Shown piece after piece: positions 33,745 to 42,078 of a stretch of 64,000 nt of DNA; the stretch's first letter is position 1, and each line of letters starts with the position of its first letter. The notes below the pieces were generated by a model. That model saw only the letters and a program-made list of their open reading frames with translations, was not told where the DNA came from and made no database searches. Position numbers and translations under genes: made by a program. This DNA comes from Jiulongibacter sp966250325 (GTDB lineage Bacteria; Bacteroidota; Bacteroidia; Cytophagales; Spirosomataceae): assembly GCA_966250325.1 (NCBI GenBank), contig CBINGY010000022.1, positions 1-64,000 of the forward strand, written 5' to 3'.

Positions 33745-34134
33745 TTACTTTGTCCAGCTTTGTTGAATTCTAACACCTAACCATAAGCAGGGAAATGTTA
33801 TAGCAGCGAGTGTGTAACCAAACCACAATTCTGACTTCTCGGCAAATTCCGGACTACTTACTGCCAATAGCGTAATCGCTGTTCCAATTACTCCAAGAAT
33901 TAAAGCGTGAAGTATTGGCTTGTTTGGTGCAAGTTTAGAAATGATAAAACCTGCTAATAATCCATAAAAAGCTCTATAAAACAAACAAAGCAAAATTGCC
34001 CAGGTTGCAAACAAACCTTTTTCAGGATTAGGCAATACACCTATTCGTTCAAGTAAATAATCTGTCAGCACTGACAACAAAGCATTTACAACAAACGCGA
34101 GAAGAATGACGCCAATACTTTTTAAAATGTTCAT
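33745..34134 (-). CDS. Small four-helix membrane protein, unknown
   Basis: About 129 residues beginning MNILKSIGVILLAFVVNALL, with four predicted transmembrane helices and short loops (last helix about 100-122). The start at 34134 is preferred because the longer frame (to 34182) overlaps the upstream VOC gene by 35 nt. It is AT-rich like its neighbours. No known family is recognised; probably cotranscribed with the VOC gene. Confidence 0.65.
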   Translation of the reverse strand: MNILKSIGVILLAFVVNALLSVLTDYLLERIGVLPNPEKGLFATWAILLCLFYRAFYGLLAGFIISKLAPNKPILHALILGVIGTAITLLAVSSPEFAEKSELWFGYTLAAITFPCLWLGVRIQQSWTK

Positions 34135-34147
34135 ACTATTTGCTTTA

Positions 34148-34993
34148 TCATATGGATGCCTGAACAAGTTTCTCAATCTCAAATTTTCTCATTTGCATAA
34201 ATGCCTGTGCCGCTTTTCCAGCTTTGTTTGGATCGCTCATTATTTTGCTCAAAATTGTAGGTATGACCTGCCATGAAACTCCAAACTTATCTTTAAGCCA
34301 ACCGCACATACTTTCTTCGCCGCTTTCGGTCAACTTTTCCCAGTAGTAATCTATTTCATCCTGTGTTTCGCAATGAATAGTTAATGAAACTCCTTCGCTA
34401 AATGTAAAGTTGTGCGGTTTACTGTCCATAAACATAAATTTTTGTCCGTTGAGTGCAATTTGGGCGTGTTTTACTTCACCTGCTTGTTCCGGTGCTTCAT
34501 TGTCGCCAAAGCGAAGAATACCGTCTTGTTTCGGGTTTTTGAAAATTGCGGAATAATGATTGATTGCTTCTGCGGCACGTCCGTATTGATTGCCTGTGAA
34601 CAAAAGCGAAGGTGTTATGCGTTGTCCAACTTCTTCAATTTTCCCTAATGAAAATTGCCACGAAACTCCATATTTGTCATTAAGCCAACCGTATTTTTCG
34701 CTCCATTCGTATTTTTCCAAAGGCATTAAAACAGAACCATCTTTTACAAATGTATCCCAAATGCGGTTTACTTCATCTTCAGTTTCGCAAATGTAGAACA
34801 GAGAAATAGAAGCGTTGGGCTGATACATTGGCCCACCGTTAAGCAATGTTATGTGATGTCCCGAAACTTCAATTTCTGTTACAACAGGTGATTGTGCAAC
34901 AACTTTGGCATTTGTTAAATAAGAACTGTAAAATGCTCCCGCTTCTTTTGCCTGATGGTTAAACCAAAGGCAAGGTGTTATTTGCTCTTTCAT
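34148..34993 (-). CDS. Tandem VOC/PhnB-like protein
   Basis: 281 residues made of two PhnB-like VOC domains: the first starts ITPCLWFNHQAKEAGAFYSS and the second ITPSLLFTGNQYGRAAEAIN, each ending in a GWLNDKYGVSWQ/GWLKDKFGVSWQ motif. Single-domain relatives are annotated as 3-demethylubiquinone methyltransferase-like, but no such activity follows from the sequence. The repeated halves show internal duplication. It lies 71 nt downstream of the AraC regulator on the same strand and may be controlled by it. Confidence 0.88.
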   Translation of the reverse strand: MKEQITPCLWFNHQAKEAGAFYSSYLTNAKVVAQSPVVTEIEVSGHHITLLNGGPMYQPNASISLFYICETEDEVNRIWDTFVKDGSVLMPLEKYEWSEKYGWLNDKYGVSWQFSLGKIEEVGQRITPSLLFTGNQYGRAAEAINHYSAIFKNPKQDGILRFGDNEAPEQAGEVKHAQIALNGQKFMFMDSKPHNFTFSEGVSLTIHCETQDEIDYYWEKLTESGEESMCGWLKDKFGVSWQVIPTILSKIMSDPNKAGKAAQAFMQMRKFEIEKLVQASI

Positions 34994-35064
34994 TTTTCCT
35001 AAAATTTTCCTGATGCAAAATTAATTCCTGCCTGAACGGTGGCATTGTATAAAACCGACATATT

Positions 35065-35814
35065 TCACTTTCCCTTATCTAACCCCGATTGCAGGTATTC
35101 ATTTGGGGTTGTGTTTGTAAACTCTTTGAACGAGCGTATGTAGTGGCTTTGATCAAAGTAACCGTTTGTAAATGCAACATCTGTCAGCTTTTCAAAATGT
35201 CCGCTTTTTAAATGTGAAAAGGCAAAATAATGTTGGCAAATTCTTCTGTATTCATTAGCTGTGATGCCAACATACTTCTTGAAAATCCGTTGGAAAGTTC
35301 TTTCGGATAGATGTAAGTTTTCCAATAATTGCGAAAGAACATCTGTGTTTGAATTATGCATTATCGTATCGGTAGAATAGCGTATCATTTCACAATCTCT
35401 TTTGTTGCTTTCTATTTGCGTGAAAATGAAATGAGATAAAATTTCAACTTTTTCCTGCGTTGATTTGGAATGATAAAGTTGAATGTTCAATGCCATTGCT
35501 TTTTGTGCGTTCCAAAGATTGAGATCAACAGGTTTTTCTTTCAAGTCCTGTGCGGATACTTTGAAGATTGTGGCTAATGCAAACGGCTTAAAGAAAAAAG
35601 CGATTGTTGTTTCGTCCAATTCTTCAACAGGAACAGATTGTCCGAAAAGTGTAATGCGGTTGTCTGCCTTGTAAAGCAAAGCTGACATTCCATTTGTGAA
35701 CAAAGGCAAGTCAGAACTTACACTTTCAGAGCTATTGTTGAACACCAAAACCGTCCGAATGTAGTCGACTAATTTCGGGTCTGGATTATGGTAGTCGTAG
35801 TTTTTCTTTGTCAT
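35065..35814 (-). CDS. AraC-family transcriptional regulator
   Basis: 249 residues. The C-terminal 95 residues carry two helix-turn-helix motifs of the AraC type (LLENLHLSERTFQRIFKKYV and LTDVAFTNGYFDQSHYIRSF, ending FTNTTPNEYLQ). The N-terminal half is a beta-rich effector domain similar to DUF6597. It probably controls the VOC and membrane-protein genes that follow it. Ligand unknown. Confidence 0.88.
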   Translation of the reverse strand: MTKKNYDYHNPDPKLVDYIRTVLVFNNSSESVSSDLPLFTNGMSALLYKADNRITLFGQSVPVEELDETTIAFFFKPFALATIFKVSAQDLKEKPVDLNLWNAQKAMALNIQLYHSKSTQEKVEILSHFIFTQIESNKRDCEMIRYSTDTIMHNSNTDVLSQLLENLHLSERTFQRIFKKYVGITANEYRRICQHYFAFSHLKSGHFEKLTDVAFTNGYFDQSHYIRSFKEFTNTTPNEYLQSGLDKGK

Positions 35815-36273
35815 TGTCCGCCATTTGTTTGTGTTTAGGGTTGTCCGTTACTAGTACTGCCAACGGTTTGCAGATATGCAATTGTAACCCTCCCCTTTTA
35901 GGACATAGTATAACTAATCAAATATATTGATTTATTGTTCTTCCTAAATTTTTGAGCTACTTCGGGATGAACCCTCCCAACGATTCAATCGGTCTTTGGG
36001 TGTTATAAATTCTTCAATCAGGATTCTGACTTTATGATATTTTCAAACAGACAGGCGTCCATGTTTTCACCCAGCTTTTCAGGATATCCGAATCCATTCC
36101 GAATAGAAAGAATGCGTCTGAAGAATAAGAATAACTGAACTTGTTAACCTGGCAGAGAGATCTTATGCCCGACTACTAAGTTCTCCATTGCGTTGAGGGC
36201 GGCTTTCCCACCCCTTTTGCAATTCAGAACTATCAGTTTCAGTACTCAACCGAACTTTCATTCTTACTATAAA
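35815..36273. other. Intergenic stretch with inverted-repeat copy B and faint transposase-like traces
   Basis: No intact gene. The 24-bp repeat copy lies at 35883-35906. Minus-strand fragments such as IRNGFGYPEKLGENMDACLF between 36010 and 36110 look like decayed coding sequence, but I cannot name the family. Confidence 0.3.
35883..35906 (-). repeat. Copy B of the 25/24-bp inverted repeat
   Basis: Reverse complement of the sequence at 30911-30935 with a single missing A in the A-run. See copy A. Confidence 0.7.
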
Positions 36274-36897
36274 TCAGGGCCAGTTCACCTCTTCGCGGGG
36301 AATAAAGAAGCCTTTGATGCAGTTCAGATTCCGGATACAAACCTGAATATGGCTCTTTTTTTGTATGGCTCCACCCTCAAAAGCCGGCCCACCTTCCGTA
36401 AATATTCCCCGGGCGGTATCAAAAGGTTGAAGCTGAGAAGTGGGATTCCCCTTTATTTCTTCTTCTATTTTCTGATGCAAATATTCAATTACGGCACAAT
36501 CAAGTTTCCGAAATATTAAATCCTTATGCTTGTCACTACCTAAATCCTTATTACTTGGTAAGGCCTGACCGGCATTAGACAGATCTTCCTTCATACGTTC
36601 ATAGTATTCCGGGAGAATATCGGTGAATTGGGAGTCCGTAAAATCCAGACAATAATCTAATTGGTAAATGACACCTACAACTGACGGATCAGTAATCCCA
36701 CCTCGCTTTTTCTTATCATGTGCCCATTGCAATGCCCGCTCATAATTGTTTTCCCAAACATAAAAGCCATTACCGAGCCAATCGTAGCGTTCTTTACTCT
36801 TTTTTACCTTATTGGGTTTATTGACCAAATTATCCCTGACGGATTCATCACACCCGTGAAAACCAATGTAGAGATTGGGTCTTTTACTGTACGTTAT
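36274..36897 (-). CDS. ADP-ribosyltransferase-like toxin candidate, start codon apparently lost
   Basis: Minus-strand frame of 207 codons with LYIGFHGCDESVRDN, then YDWLGNGFYVWENNYERALQ, RKLDCAVIEYLH, and DTARGIFTEGGPAFEGGA near the end. The [YF]HG...GxGFYxW...RAxxWA...E order recalls ADP-ribosyltransferase folds (DUF3990-like). Codon 1 is ATA, placed so that it overlaps the TAA of the small upstream gene exactly where ATGA coupling would be expected, and there is no ATG, GTG or TTG before Leu24. A TTG start at 36828 would remove the HG motif. The protein may therefore be silent, or start at ATA or ATT. Family name is uncertain. Confidence 0.65.
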   Translation of the reverse strand: MTYSKRPNLYIGFHGCDESVRDNLVNKPNKVKKSKERYDWLGNGFYVWENNYERALQWAHDKKKRGGITDPSVVGVIYQLDYCLDFTDSQFTDILPEYYERMKEDLSNAGQALPSNKDLGSDKHKDLIFRKLDCAVIEYLHQKIEEEIKGNPTSQLQPFDTARGIFTEGGPAFEGGAIQKKSHIQVCIRNLNCIKGFFIPREEVNWP

Positions 36898-37064
36898 TTA
36901 GTAAAACCCACCTTTGCCAGATTTTTATAGTGACTTGTAAATTCACCCTTCTTGTTTAAAATCTTAGCCTCCTGCAAAGAAGCCAGCACGACATTCTTAT
37001 CCTTATGCTCAGCTTTAATTTTCTGAGAAAGTTTGGATAACAACTTTGCCTGATTTGATTTCAT
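36894..37064 (-). CDS. Small antitoxin-like protein (56 aa)
   Basis: 56 residues beginning MKSNQAKLLSKLSQKIKAEH, with a helical basic N-terminal half and the conserved-looking tail LQEAKILNKKGEFTSHYKNL. It has its own promoter (37110-37140) and overlaps the toxin-like gene by 4 nt, the classical antitoxin-first arrangement. The product is too short for a full DNA-binding domain and might neutralise the toxin by direct binding. Identification as antitoxin is inference from size and context. Confidence 0.65.
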   Translation of the reverse strand: MKSNQAKLLSKLSQKIKAEHKDKNVVLASLQEAKILNKKGEFTSHYKNLAKVGFTK

Positions 37065-37068
37065 ACCC

Positions 37069-37104
37069 TTTGTGTCTGTGCCTCTGTTTGTGTCTGTGCC
37101 TCTG
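37069..37104 (-). repeat. Perfect tandem 18-bp repeat in the antitoxin leader
   Basis: Two identical 18-bp units (37069-37086 and 37087-37104; plus-strand reading TTTGTGTCTGTGCCTCTG) lie between the predicted transcription start and the antitoxin ATG. They may be operator half-sites for autoregulation or a translational element. Confidence 0.8.
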
Positions 37105-37109
37105 TGTTA

Positions 37110-37140
37110 CAAAAGAAAATACTTTTTCGTTCAATACCAA
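37110..37140 (-). promoter_or_regulatory. Predicted promoter of the toxin-antitoxin-like pair
   Basis: TTG (37140-37138), a 20-nt spacer and TTCTTTTG (37117-37110) on the minus strand: the Bacteroidota promoter with one mismatch. Confidence 0.55.
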
Positions 37141-37410
37141 ATAGGTGTATACCAACAAAGTAATAGTAGTGAATGCGGGCTGATGACTCGACTGGGAATC
37201 AACTGAAAATTTAACCCGGTAGCCAAACCATAGGAATATTTAAGTCACACCTAAATTTGAATTTCTCACCTGCACTAATCGCAACTAATTCAAACAGCTC
37301 CCCTACCCCCCCGTTTATACCCTCAAAACCAACAACCCGTAAAAATACCCTTGCCTGATCTTTACAAAACCCTGATATTGTAGGCGTATACGTAATTCAA
37401 CCCCGAAATC

Positions 37411-39084
37411 ATGGAAGACCCCGCACTTCGACATCCCTTTAGTAAAATAGGCATTTGCCTGTCAGGAGGTGGTTACAGAGCCACCAGTTTTAGTCTTGGG
37501 GTGCTGTCGTATCTGAATGAAGCTACATTTAATGGTCAGCCGCTTTTGCAACATGTGAAAGCAATCTCCACCGTTTCCGGTGGTACTATTGCTGGTATGG
37601 CCTATGCTCTTAGTACTACGCAGGGGAAATCATTCGATGAAATCTTCAATGAATTACTCATCTGGATGAGAGATACCGACCTCATTACCGAAAGCCTCGA
37701 GCTCATGAAAAGCCCGGACTCATGGTGTTACCCGGACAAAAACCGAAACCTCATCAACGCCTTTGCCGAACTGTATGACAAACACCTGACTGATGGTGCC
37801 ACTTTCTCGGCTTTTCAGAATCTGAAAGATACACATCTGGAAATGATTTGCTTTAATGCCACTGAGTTCACCAGCGGTACAGCCTACCGGTTTCAGAAAG
37901 CTGTAAAAGGCAACCCTGTTTTCGGGAACAGAAACGGTCTACAGCTGAATAAACAGATCTATAATCACATCCGCCTGGCAGATATTATTGCTGCCTCTTC
38001 CTGTTTCCCTGGAGGTTTTGAGCCTATAGAAATGCCGCGTGATTTCTTCCGGAAAGACTCTGAACCCATGCAGGCGTTTATGGCAACCAAAAAACCTTAC
38101 ACTCTTATGGATGGTGGCATAGTGGACAATCAGGGTCTGAGTTCACTTTTGGCCTATGGAAAAGATAAAAACTTTGATCTCTTCCTTGCCGCCGATGTCT
38201 CTTCGCCCCACATGGAGGAATACAAACCGGCAGAGGTTAATTCCACAGGCTCTCTGAATACGACGCTCCGGAACCTGGAACGTAAAATTAAAAACCGGTA
38301 CTACTGGGCTCATTATGCGTCTCTGGCATTCACCCTAACTGGTCTTGGAATACAGTTTACCTCCTGGAATCCCTATCTGAAAGGGCTTTCCCTTGGTCTG
38401 GGTATGGCGACCATGGCTCTTTTTATTGTAACTCTATGGTTGAATAAATGGGTTACCCAAAAAGCCGGTTCCATCTTCGCATATCTTAAGAATAAGGTTC
38501 CGGACTACTTACTAACTCGGCTACAAAATCTGCCCTGGAAAGACATCCGTTTTTATCATGCTGAGGTCTTTGTTCTAAACCGGGCCAGATCACTCAGCCT
38601 GCTGGTGGGTTCTGTGTTTATGAAGCAGATTCGCCGACTCCATTACAATGACGCCTATGATGAGGTAAGCAGAGAAAAAATCAACATCATGGAGTGCATG
38701 GTAAAAGAACTTACGGATATCGATTTTAATAAATACAAAGCTGATTACGAATTTATGGCCAGCTATTTCCCGGAGTTTGGAGGCAGCTCATACCGCGAGA
38801 TTTTAGGAGAAGAACTTTTGAAAATCACCACACAGGCCGCAGAAATGGGCACAACACTCTGGTTTACAGAGGACAATAAGAAAAGCAAATTGTTGGACTA
38901 TCTCGTTATAAGCGGCCGGTTTACCTGCTGTCACAATTTGCTTATCTATACCACCCGGCTACTTCATACTGAAAAAAGGCTGAAATCCTATTCACCTCAA
39001 ACCCGGAAAGAAATCCAAACGCTGCAACAACGCCTTTACTCCGATTGGGTCAAAATGAAAACCTCCCCTGCCTTTCCCATTTAA
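37411..39084 (+). CDS. Patatin-like phospholipase with central membrane hairpin
   Basis: 557 residues. The patatin domain has the oxyanion motif GICLSGGGYRATSFSLG (14-30), the nucleophile elbow STVSGG (Ser56) and the catalytic Asp in MDGGIVDNQG (near 233). A hydrophobic double segment follows at about 300-345 (YYWAHYASLAFTLTGLGIQF and GLGMATMALFIVTLW), which bacterial patatins do not usually have, then a helical C-terminal region of about 200 residues. It probably hydrolyses membrane phospholipids or acylglycerols. It lies between a toxin-antitoxin-like pair and an XRE-ImmA gene, so a role in phage defence or lysis is conceivable but only suggested by context. Confidence 0.85.
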   Translation: MEDPALRHPFSKIGICLSGGGYRATSFSLGVLSYLNEATFNGQPLLQHVKAISTVSGGTIAGMAYALSTTQGKSFDEIFNELLIWMRDTDLITESLELMKSPDSWCYPDKNRNLINAFAELYDKHLTDGATFSAFQNLKDTHLEMICFNATEFTSGTAYRFQKAVKGNPVFGNRNGLQLNKQIYNHIRLADIIAASSCFPGGFEPIEMPRDFFRKDSEPMQAFMATKKPYTLMDGGIVDNQGLSSLLAYGKDKNFDLFLAADVSSPHMEEYKPAEVNSTGSLNTTLRNLERKIKNRYYWAHYASLAFTLTGLGIQFTSWNPYLKGLSLGLGMATMALFIVTLWLNKWVTQKAGSIFAYLKNKVPDYLLTRLQNLPWKDIRFYHAEVFVLNRARSLSLLVGSVFMKQIRRLHYNDAYDEVSREKINIMECMVKELTDIDFNKYKADYEFMASYFPEFGGSSYREILGEELLKITTQAAEMGTTLWFTEDNKKSKLLDYLVISGRFTCCHNLLIYTTRLLHTEKRLKSYSPQTRKEIQTLQQRLYSDWVKMKTSPAFPI

Positions 39085-39125
39085 TGTCCTCCGAAATATG
39101 TCTTTGAATATTCCGCTGCTTCAAT

Positions 39126-39163
39126 GGTTGACAAGTAGAATATATTTTTTACTTTTGTCAACC
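39126..39163 (+). promoter_or_regulatory. Promoter of the XRE-ImmA gene overlapped by an inverted-repeat operator
   Basis: TTG (39128-39130), a 19-nt spacer and TACTTTTG (39150-39157) match the Bacteroidota promoter. GGTTGACAA (39126-39134) and its reverse complement TTGTCAACC (39155-39163) cover both promoter elements, so a dimer binding there would block transcription, probably the HTH protein encoded downstream. Confidence 0.8.
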
Positions 39164-39180
39164 AAATAACAATTTCAATT

Positions 39181-40257
39181 ATGGATAACCTCTTTGGTAA
39201 CAGATTAGCTTCTGCAAGAAAAATGGCTGGTATCTCTCTGCAGGGACTGGCCGATGCCTTGCAAAATGCTGTTACCAAACAAGCTCTGAACAAATACGAA
39301 CAGGGAAAAATGAAACCAGACAGCGGCTTACTTATCGACTTGTCAAGGGTACTCAAAGTTCCTGTTGACTACTTTTTTATGCAGCCACGATTGGAGGTGA
39401 GGCTGGACCGGGTGAGCTACCGGAAATTCAATACCAAAATATCGAAAACCGAACAAGCTTCCATAGAAGAAAGAGCCTGCGAAGTTTTTGAACGCTACCT
39501 GGAATTGGAAAATACCCTCCAGCTGAGCGAACAACCCGAATACTTTACCTTCGACAAGATGATCAGAAGTTCTGCCGATGCTGAAGAGGCGGCACAGGAA
39601 CTAAGAAGAAAATGGCAACTGGGTTATGACCCTATTCCTAATGTGGTAGGAATGCTGGAAGACAAAGGTTATCTGGTGATTGAACTCGAAGCTCCGGAAG
39701 GTTTTGACGGGTTAAAAGCAGATATCGGAAACAGAAAAGTGATCGTTCTGAAAAAAAACAGGAATCCTGAGGATGACGTGGTGAGAAAACGTTTCACTGC
39801 CTTGCATGAGCTGGCTCACCATGCCCTTAAATATCCAGACACATTTCCGGAAAAGGAGGAAGAAACCTTATGTCATGTTTTCGCCTGTGCGGTTCTCTAT
39901 CCGGAAGAAATGGCAAATAAGGAGCTCCAGAAGGGCATGTTTCATTTTTACCAGAATGAGCTCATTCTTATTAAAGAACGCTGGGGAATTTCCTTTCCAG
40001 CTGTGTTTAACAGAGCCAAACAACTGGGATTAATCAATGAATATATTTACCGCCGTTTTAATCAGGGATACCGAGAAAGACAGCTTCACCTGAACGAACC
40101 AGGAAGATTTTTAAGTAAAGAGCAACCCGTGCGTTTTGAACGCTTAATTTATCAGGCATTATCCAAAGAAGTTATATCTATTAACAAGGCGGCCTACTTC
40201 GCAGGAAAACCCCTGGGAGAGTTCCGGGAACAATTACACCAACTGGCAAGAAACTGA
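39181..40257 (+). CDS. XRE-family regulator with ImmA/IrrE metallopeptidase domain
   Basis: 358 residues. An N-terminal helix-turn-helix (about 7-60, LASARKMAGISLQGLADALQ) is fused to a zinc peptidase domain with the HExxH motif in FTALHELAHHAL (His209-His213). Such proteins repress a target operon and are inactivated by, or cleave, a partner under stress. In this architecture a PIN-domain gene often follows; here only a truncated PIN fragment remains overlapping the stop. The promoter bears an inverted repeat that fits autoregulation. Confidence 0.92.
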   Translation: MDNLFGNRLASARKMAGISLQGLADALQNAVTKQALNKYEQGKMKPDSGLLIDLSRVLKVPVDYFFMQPRLEVRLDRVSYRKFNTKISKTEQASIEERACEVFERYLELENTLQLSEQPEYFTFDKMIRSSADAEEAAQELRRKWQLGYDPIPNVVGMLEDKGYLVIELEAPEGFDGLKADIGNRKVIVLKKNRNPEDDVVRKRFTALHELAHHALKYPDTFPEKEEETLCHVFACAVLYPEEMANKELQKGMFHFYQNELILIKERWGISFPAVFNRAKQLGLINEYIYRRFNQGYRERQLHLNEPGRFLSKEQPVRFERLIYQALSKEVISINKAAYFAGKPLGEFREQLHQLARN

Positions 40258-40352
40258 TCATTACGGATACCAATGTTTTCATCGATCTGCTAAGCATGGA
40301 TATCCTGCCTGATTTTTTGCTTTGAACTTCGAGATCTCCATAATAAACATCG
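40248..40352 (+). pseudogene. Truncated, frameshifted PIN-domain gene
   Basis: Overlapping the end of the XRE-ImmA gene (CTGA at 40254) the sequence encodes KKLIITDTNVFIDLLSMDIL, with the first catalytic Asp of a PIN RNase. A frame change in a T-run (40313-40318) leads to ALNFEISIINIV, then resemblance stops near 40352 where AT-rich DNA begins. The later acidic residues of the active site are absent, so no functional RNase can be made. Confidence 0.7.
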
Positions 40353-40462
40353 TTTGTGGAGGGGTTACATTTTGGTTAGCGTTACATTTAACTTATTTGA
40401 AATAATTAATTAGTCTTTTTTGGTAACAACCTAATTAGTTCCCAAAAATGCCCTTGATTAAT

Positions 40463-41233
40463 TTATTTAAGTATGAACGGCATGTAATTATCAGGTTTGA
40501 GCCAATAATTAATCATTACTGAATTTGATATATTTTCAACAAAGTGAGGCCAACCATAAGGTAAATAGAAAAGTGAACCTTCGGGAACAAATACCTCATA
40601 ATTTGGAAATTCATTTCTCAAAATCTCCAAATCCTTTAAACTTACCTGAAAATCATAGCCAGCAGGTTTATAATTTCCATATCGTGTTTTTTGGAGACCA
40701 ATTTTATCTACATCGCGAACTGAAAATAAAATCCAACGTTTCAAACCTTTAAGGTGTATTGAAAAATTATCAGTACTGTCTTTATGTAAGGGGGTTGTTG
40801 AACCTTTTGGACCAATCCAAAGATTAGGTTTACGAAAATTTTCAGCATACTCTGGAAAGGGATGTGAAATATTGAAAAATTCTAAAACATTATCATCTAT
40901 TGCATTTTTAGCGGCGTAAATAGGTGGAGGTTCTACTGAATAAAACACAGCTTCAATATAGTCTCTTAGAGAAATTTGAATATATTTTCTGTTGTAGGCG
41001 TACTCCTCTGGCGTTGCATTATATCTTGCCTTCAATATATTAGAACCATAATACTCTCCAACTTTTTTGAGGAATTCGTTCCCATTGTTAACTTTAGTGA
41101 AATTGCGAACTATGAAAGGTAGTCCATTTTTTAATAATTTAAAGGGGTCAGTTATATATTTCTCGAATGAAAACTCCCCAACAATAACATGAAGTGGAGT
41201 TCTTTCAATTATTTCCTTTATTTGTATATGCAT
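40463..41233 (-). CDS. JmjC/cupin-8 Fe(II)/2-oxoglutarate oxygenase
   Basis: 256 residues of the cupin_8/JmjC fold. Metal ligands are His150 and Asp152 in TTPLHKDSTDNF and His230 in LPYGWPHFVENI, with Lys166-Arg-Trp (LKGLKRWILF) following the first motif as in protein and peptide hydroxylases of the FIH/JMJD class. It should hydroxylate a peptide, amino acid or small molecule using oxygen and 2-oxoglutarate. Its first 29 nt overlap the second ATP-grasp gene, so it is the last gene of a three-gene operon. AT-rich composition. Confidence 0.85.
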   Translation of the reverse strand: MHIQIKEIIERTPLHVIVGEFSFEKYITDPFKLLKNGLPFIVRNFTKVNNGNEFLKKVGEYYGSNILKARYNATPEEYAYNRKYIQISLRDYIEAVFYSVEPPPIYAAKNAIDDNVLEFFNISHPFPEYAENFRKPNLWIGPKGSTTPLHKDSTDNFSIHLKGLKRWILFSVRDVDKIGLQKTRYGNYKPAGYDFQVSLKDLEILRNEFPNYEVFVPEGSLFYLPYGWPHFVENISNSVMINYWLKPDNYMPFILK

Positions 41234-42074
41234 TTTGCTGTTTTGTAATTAGAAAATCTACCATTATTCCAGTAACGTCAATTCCAGTAGCTTTTACGGT
41301 TGTTACAAAATCGTGAGGCATATTGGCTTCTAACAAATATGGTATATTGTCTTTACCAATTAATATATCAATTCCGCAGTTTTGAGAATTGGCTACTTTT
41401 GCCGCCCTTACAGCCAAATCTTGTATTTGAATAGGATAAATTTGAGGCCTAGGCAAGTCAATTTTAACAGATGTGCGAAAATCACCCTCTGGAATCAATT
41501 TCCTATTGGATGCGATAACTCGATTACCAATAACTATTAAACGAGCTACCTCTTTCGGTTCAATGTATTTTATAAGCATAAAATTAGCTTTTATTGAAAC
41601 TAAGTAATCTGCTACCGATTTAAGAGTTGCAATATCACTTGCTATCATGGTACCAACTCCATTTGTACCTCCACTTATTTTAATTATAATTGGAAAGCCT
41701 CCAAGCGTTGCTACATAGGATACCAGAAGACTCATTTCATTAGTCGAATGAAAAATTGCCGGTGGTGAAACAATTCCATTCTTTCTAAAAGCAATGGCTT
41801 GCTCTATGGTGTTAAGTCTTACCATTTCGGGTCTTGATCTATAAAATGTAGTAACATCATCATTGAGCATAAGTAGTTCAAGATGCTTGCTACCCCTTGA
41901 AATATTGTATAGAAAGCTACCTTTTGGAAGTACTACAATACTTGAGTAATCCGTTTTGCTACTGTCTATGATCTTACAATTGATGCCCGCCTTATTTGCA
42001 GAACTTTTCAGCATTTCTACTCTTTCGTCTATATCCCTATTGGTAGTTTCATGAAGTATAAATAATTCGCCCAT
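41205..42074 (-). CDS. ATP-grasp ligase (RimK-like)
   Basis: About 289 residues starting MGELFILHETTNRDIDERVE. An N-terminal pre-ATP-grasp fold is followed by the ATP-binding region (LGGFPIIIKISGGTNGVGTM, with a Gly-rich loop) and the metal-site end (NCGIDILIGKDNIPYLLEAN). The closest type is RimK or lysine-biosynthesis-like enzymes that add an amino acid to a carboxylate through an acyl-phosphate. The frame is open to 42149; the start at 42074 is preferred because it is 4 nt after the stop of the first ATP-grasp gene. Substrate unknown. Confidence 0.83.
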   Translation of the reverse strand: MGELFILHETTNRDIDERVEMLKSSANKAGINCKIIDSSKTDYSSIVVLPKGSFLYNISRGSKHLELLMLNDDVTTFYRSRPEMVRLNTIEQAIAFRKNGIVSPPAIFHSTNEMSLLVSYVATLGGFPIIIKISGGTNGVGTMIASDIATLKSVADYLVSIKANFMLIKYIEPKEVARLIVIGNRVIASNRKLIPEGDFRTSVKIDLPRPQIYPIQIQDLAVRAAKVANSQNCGIDILIGKDNIPYLLEANMPHDFVTTVKATGIDVTGIMVDFLITKQQNAYTNKGNN

Positions 42075-42078
42075 ACAA

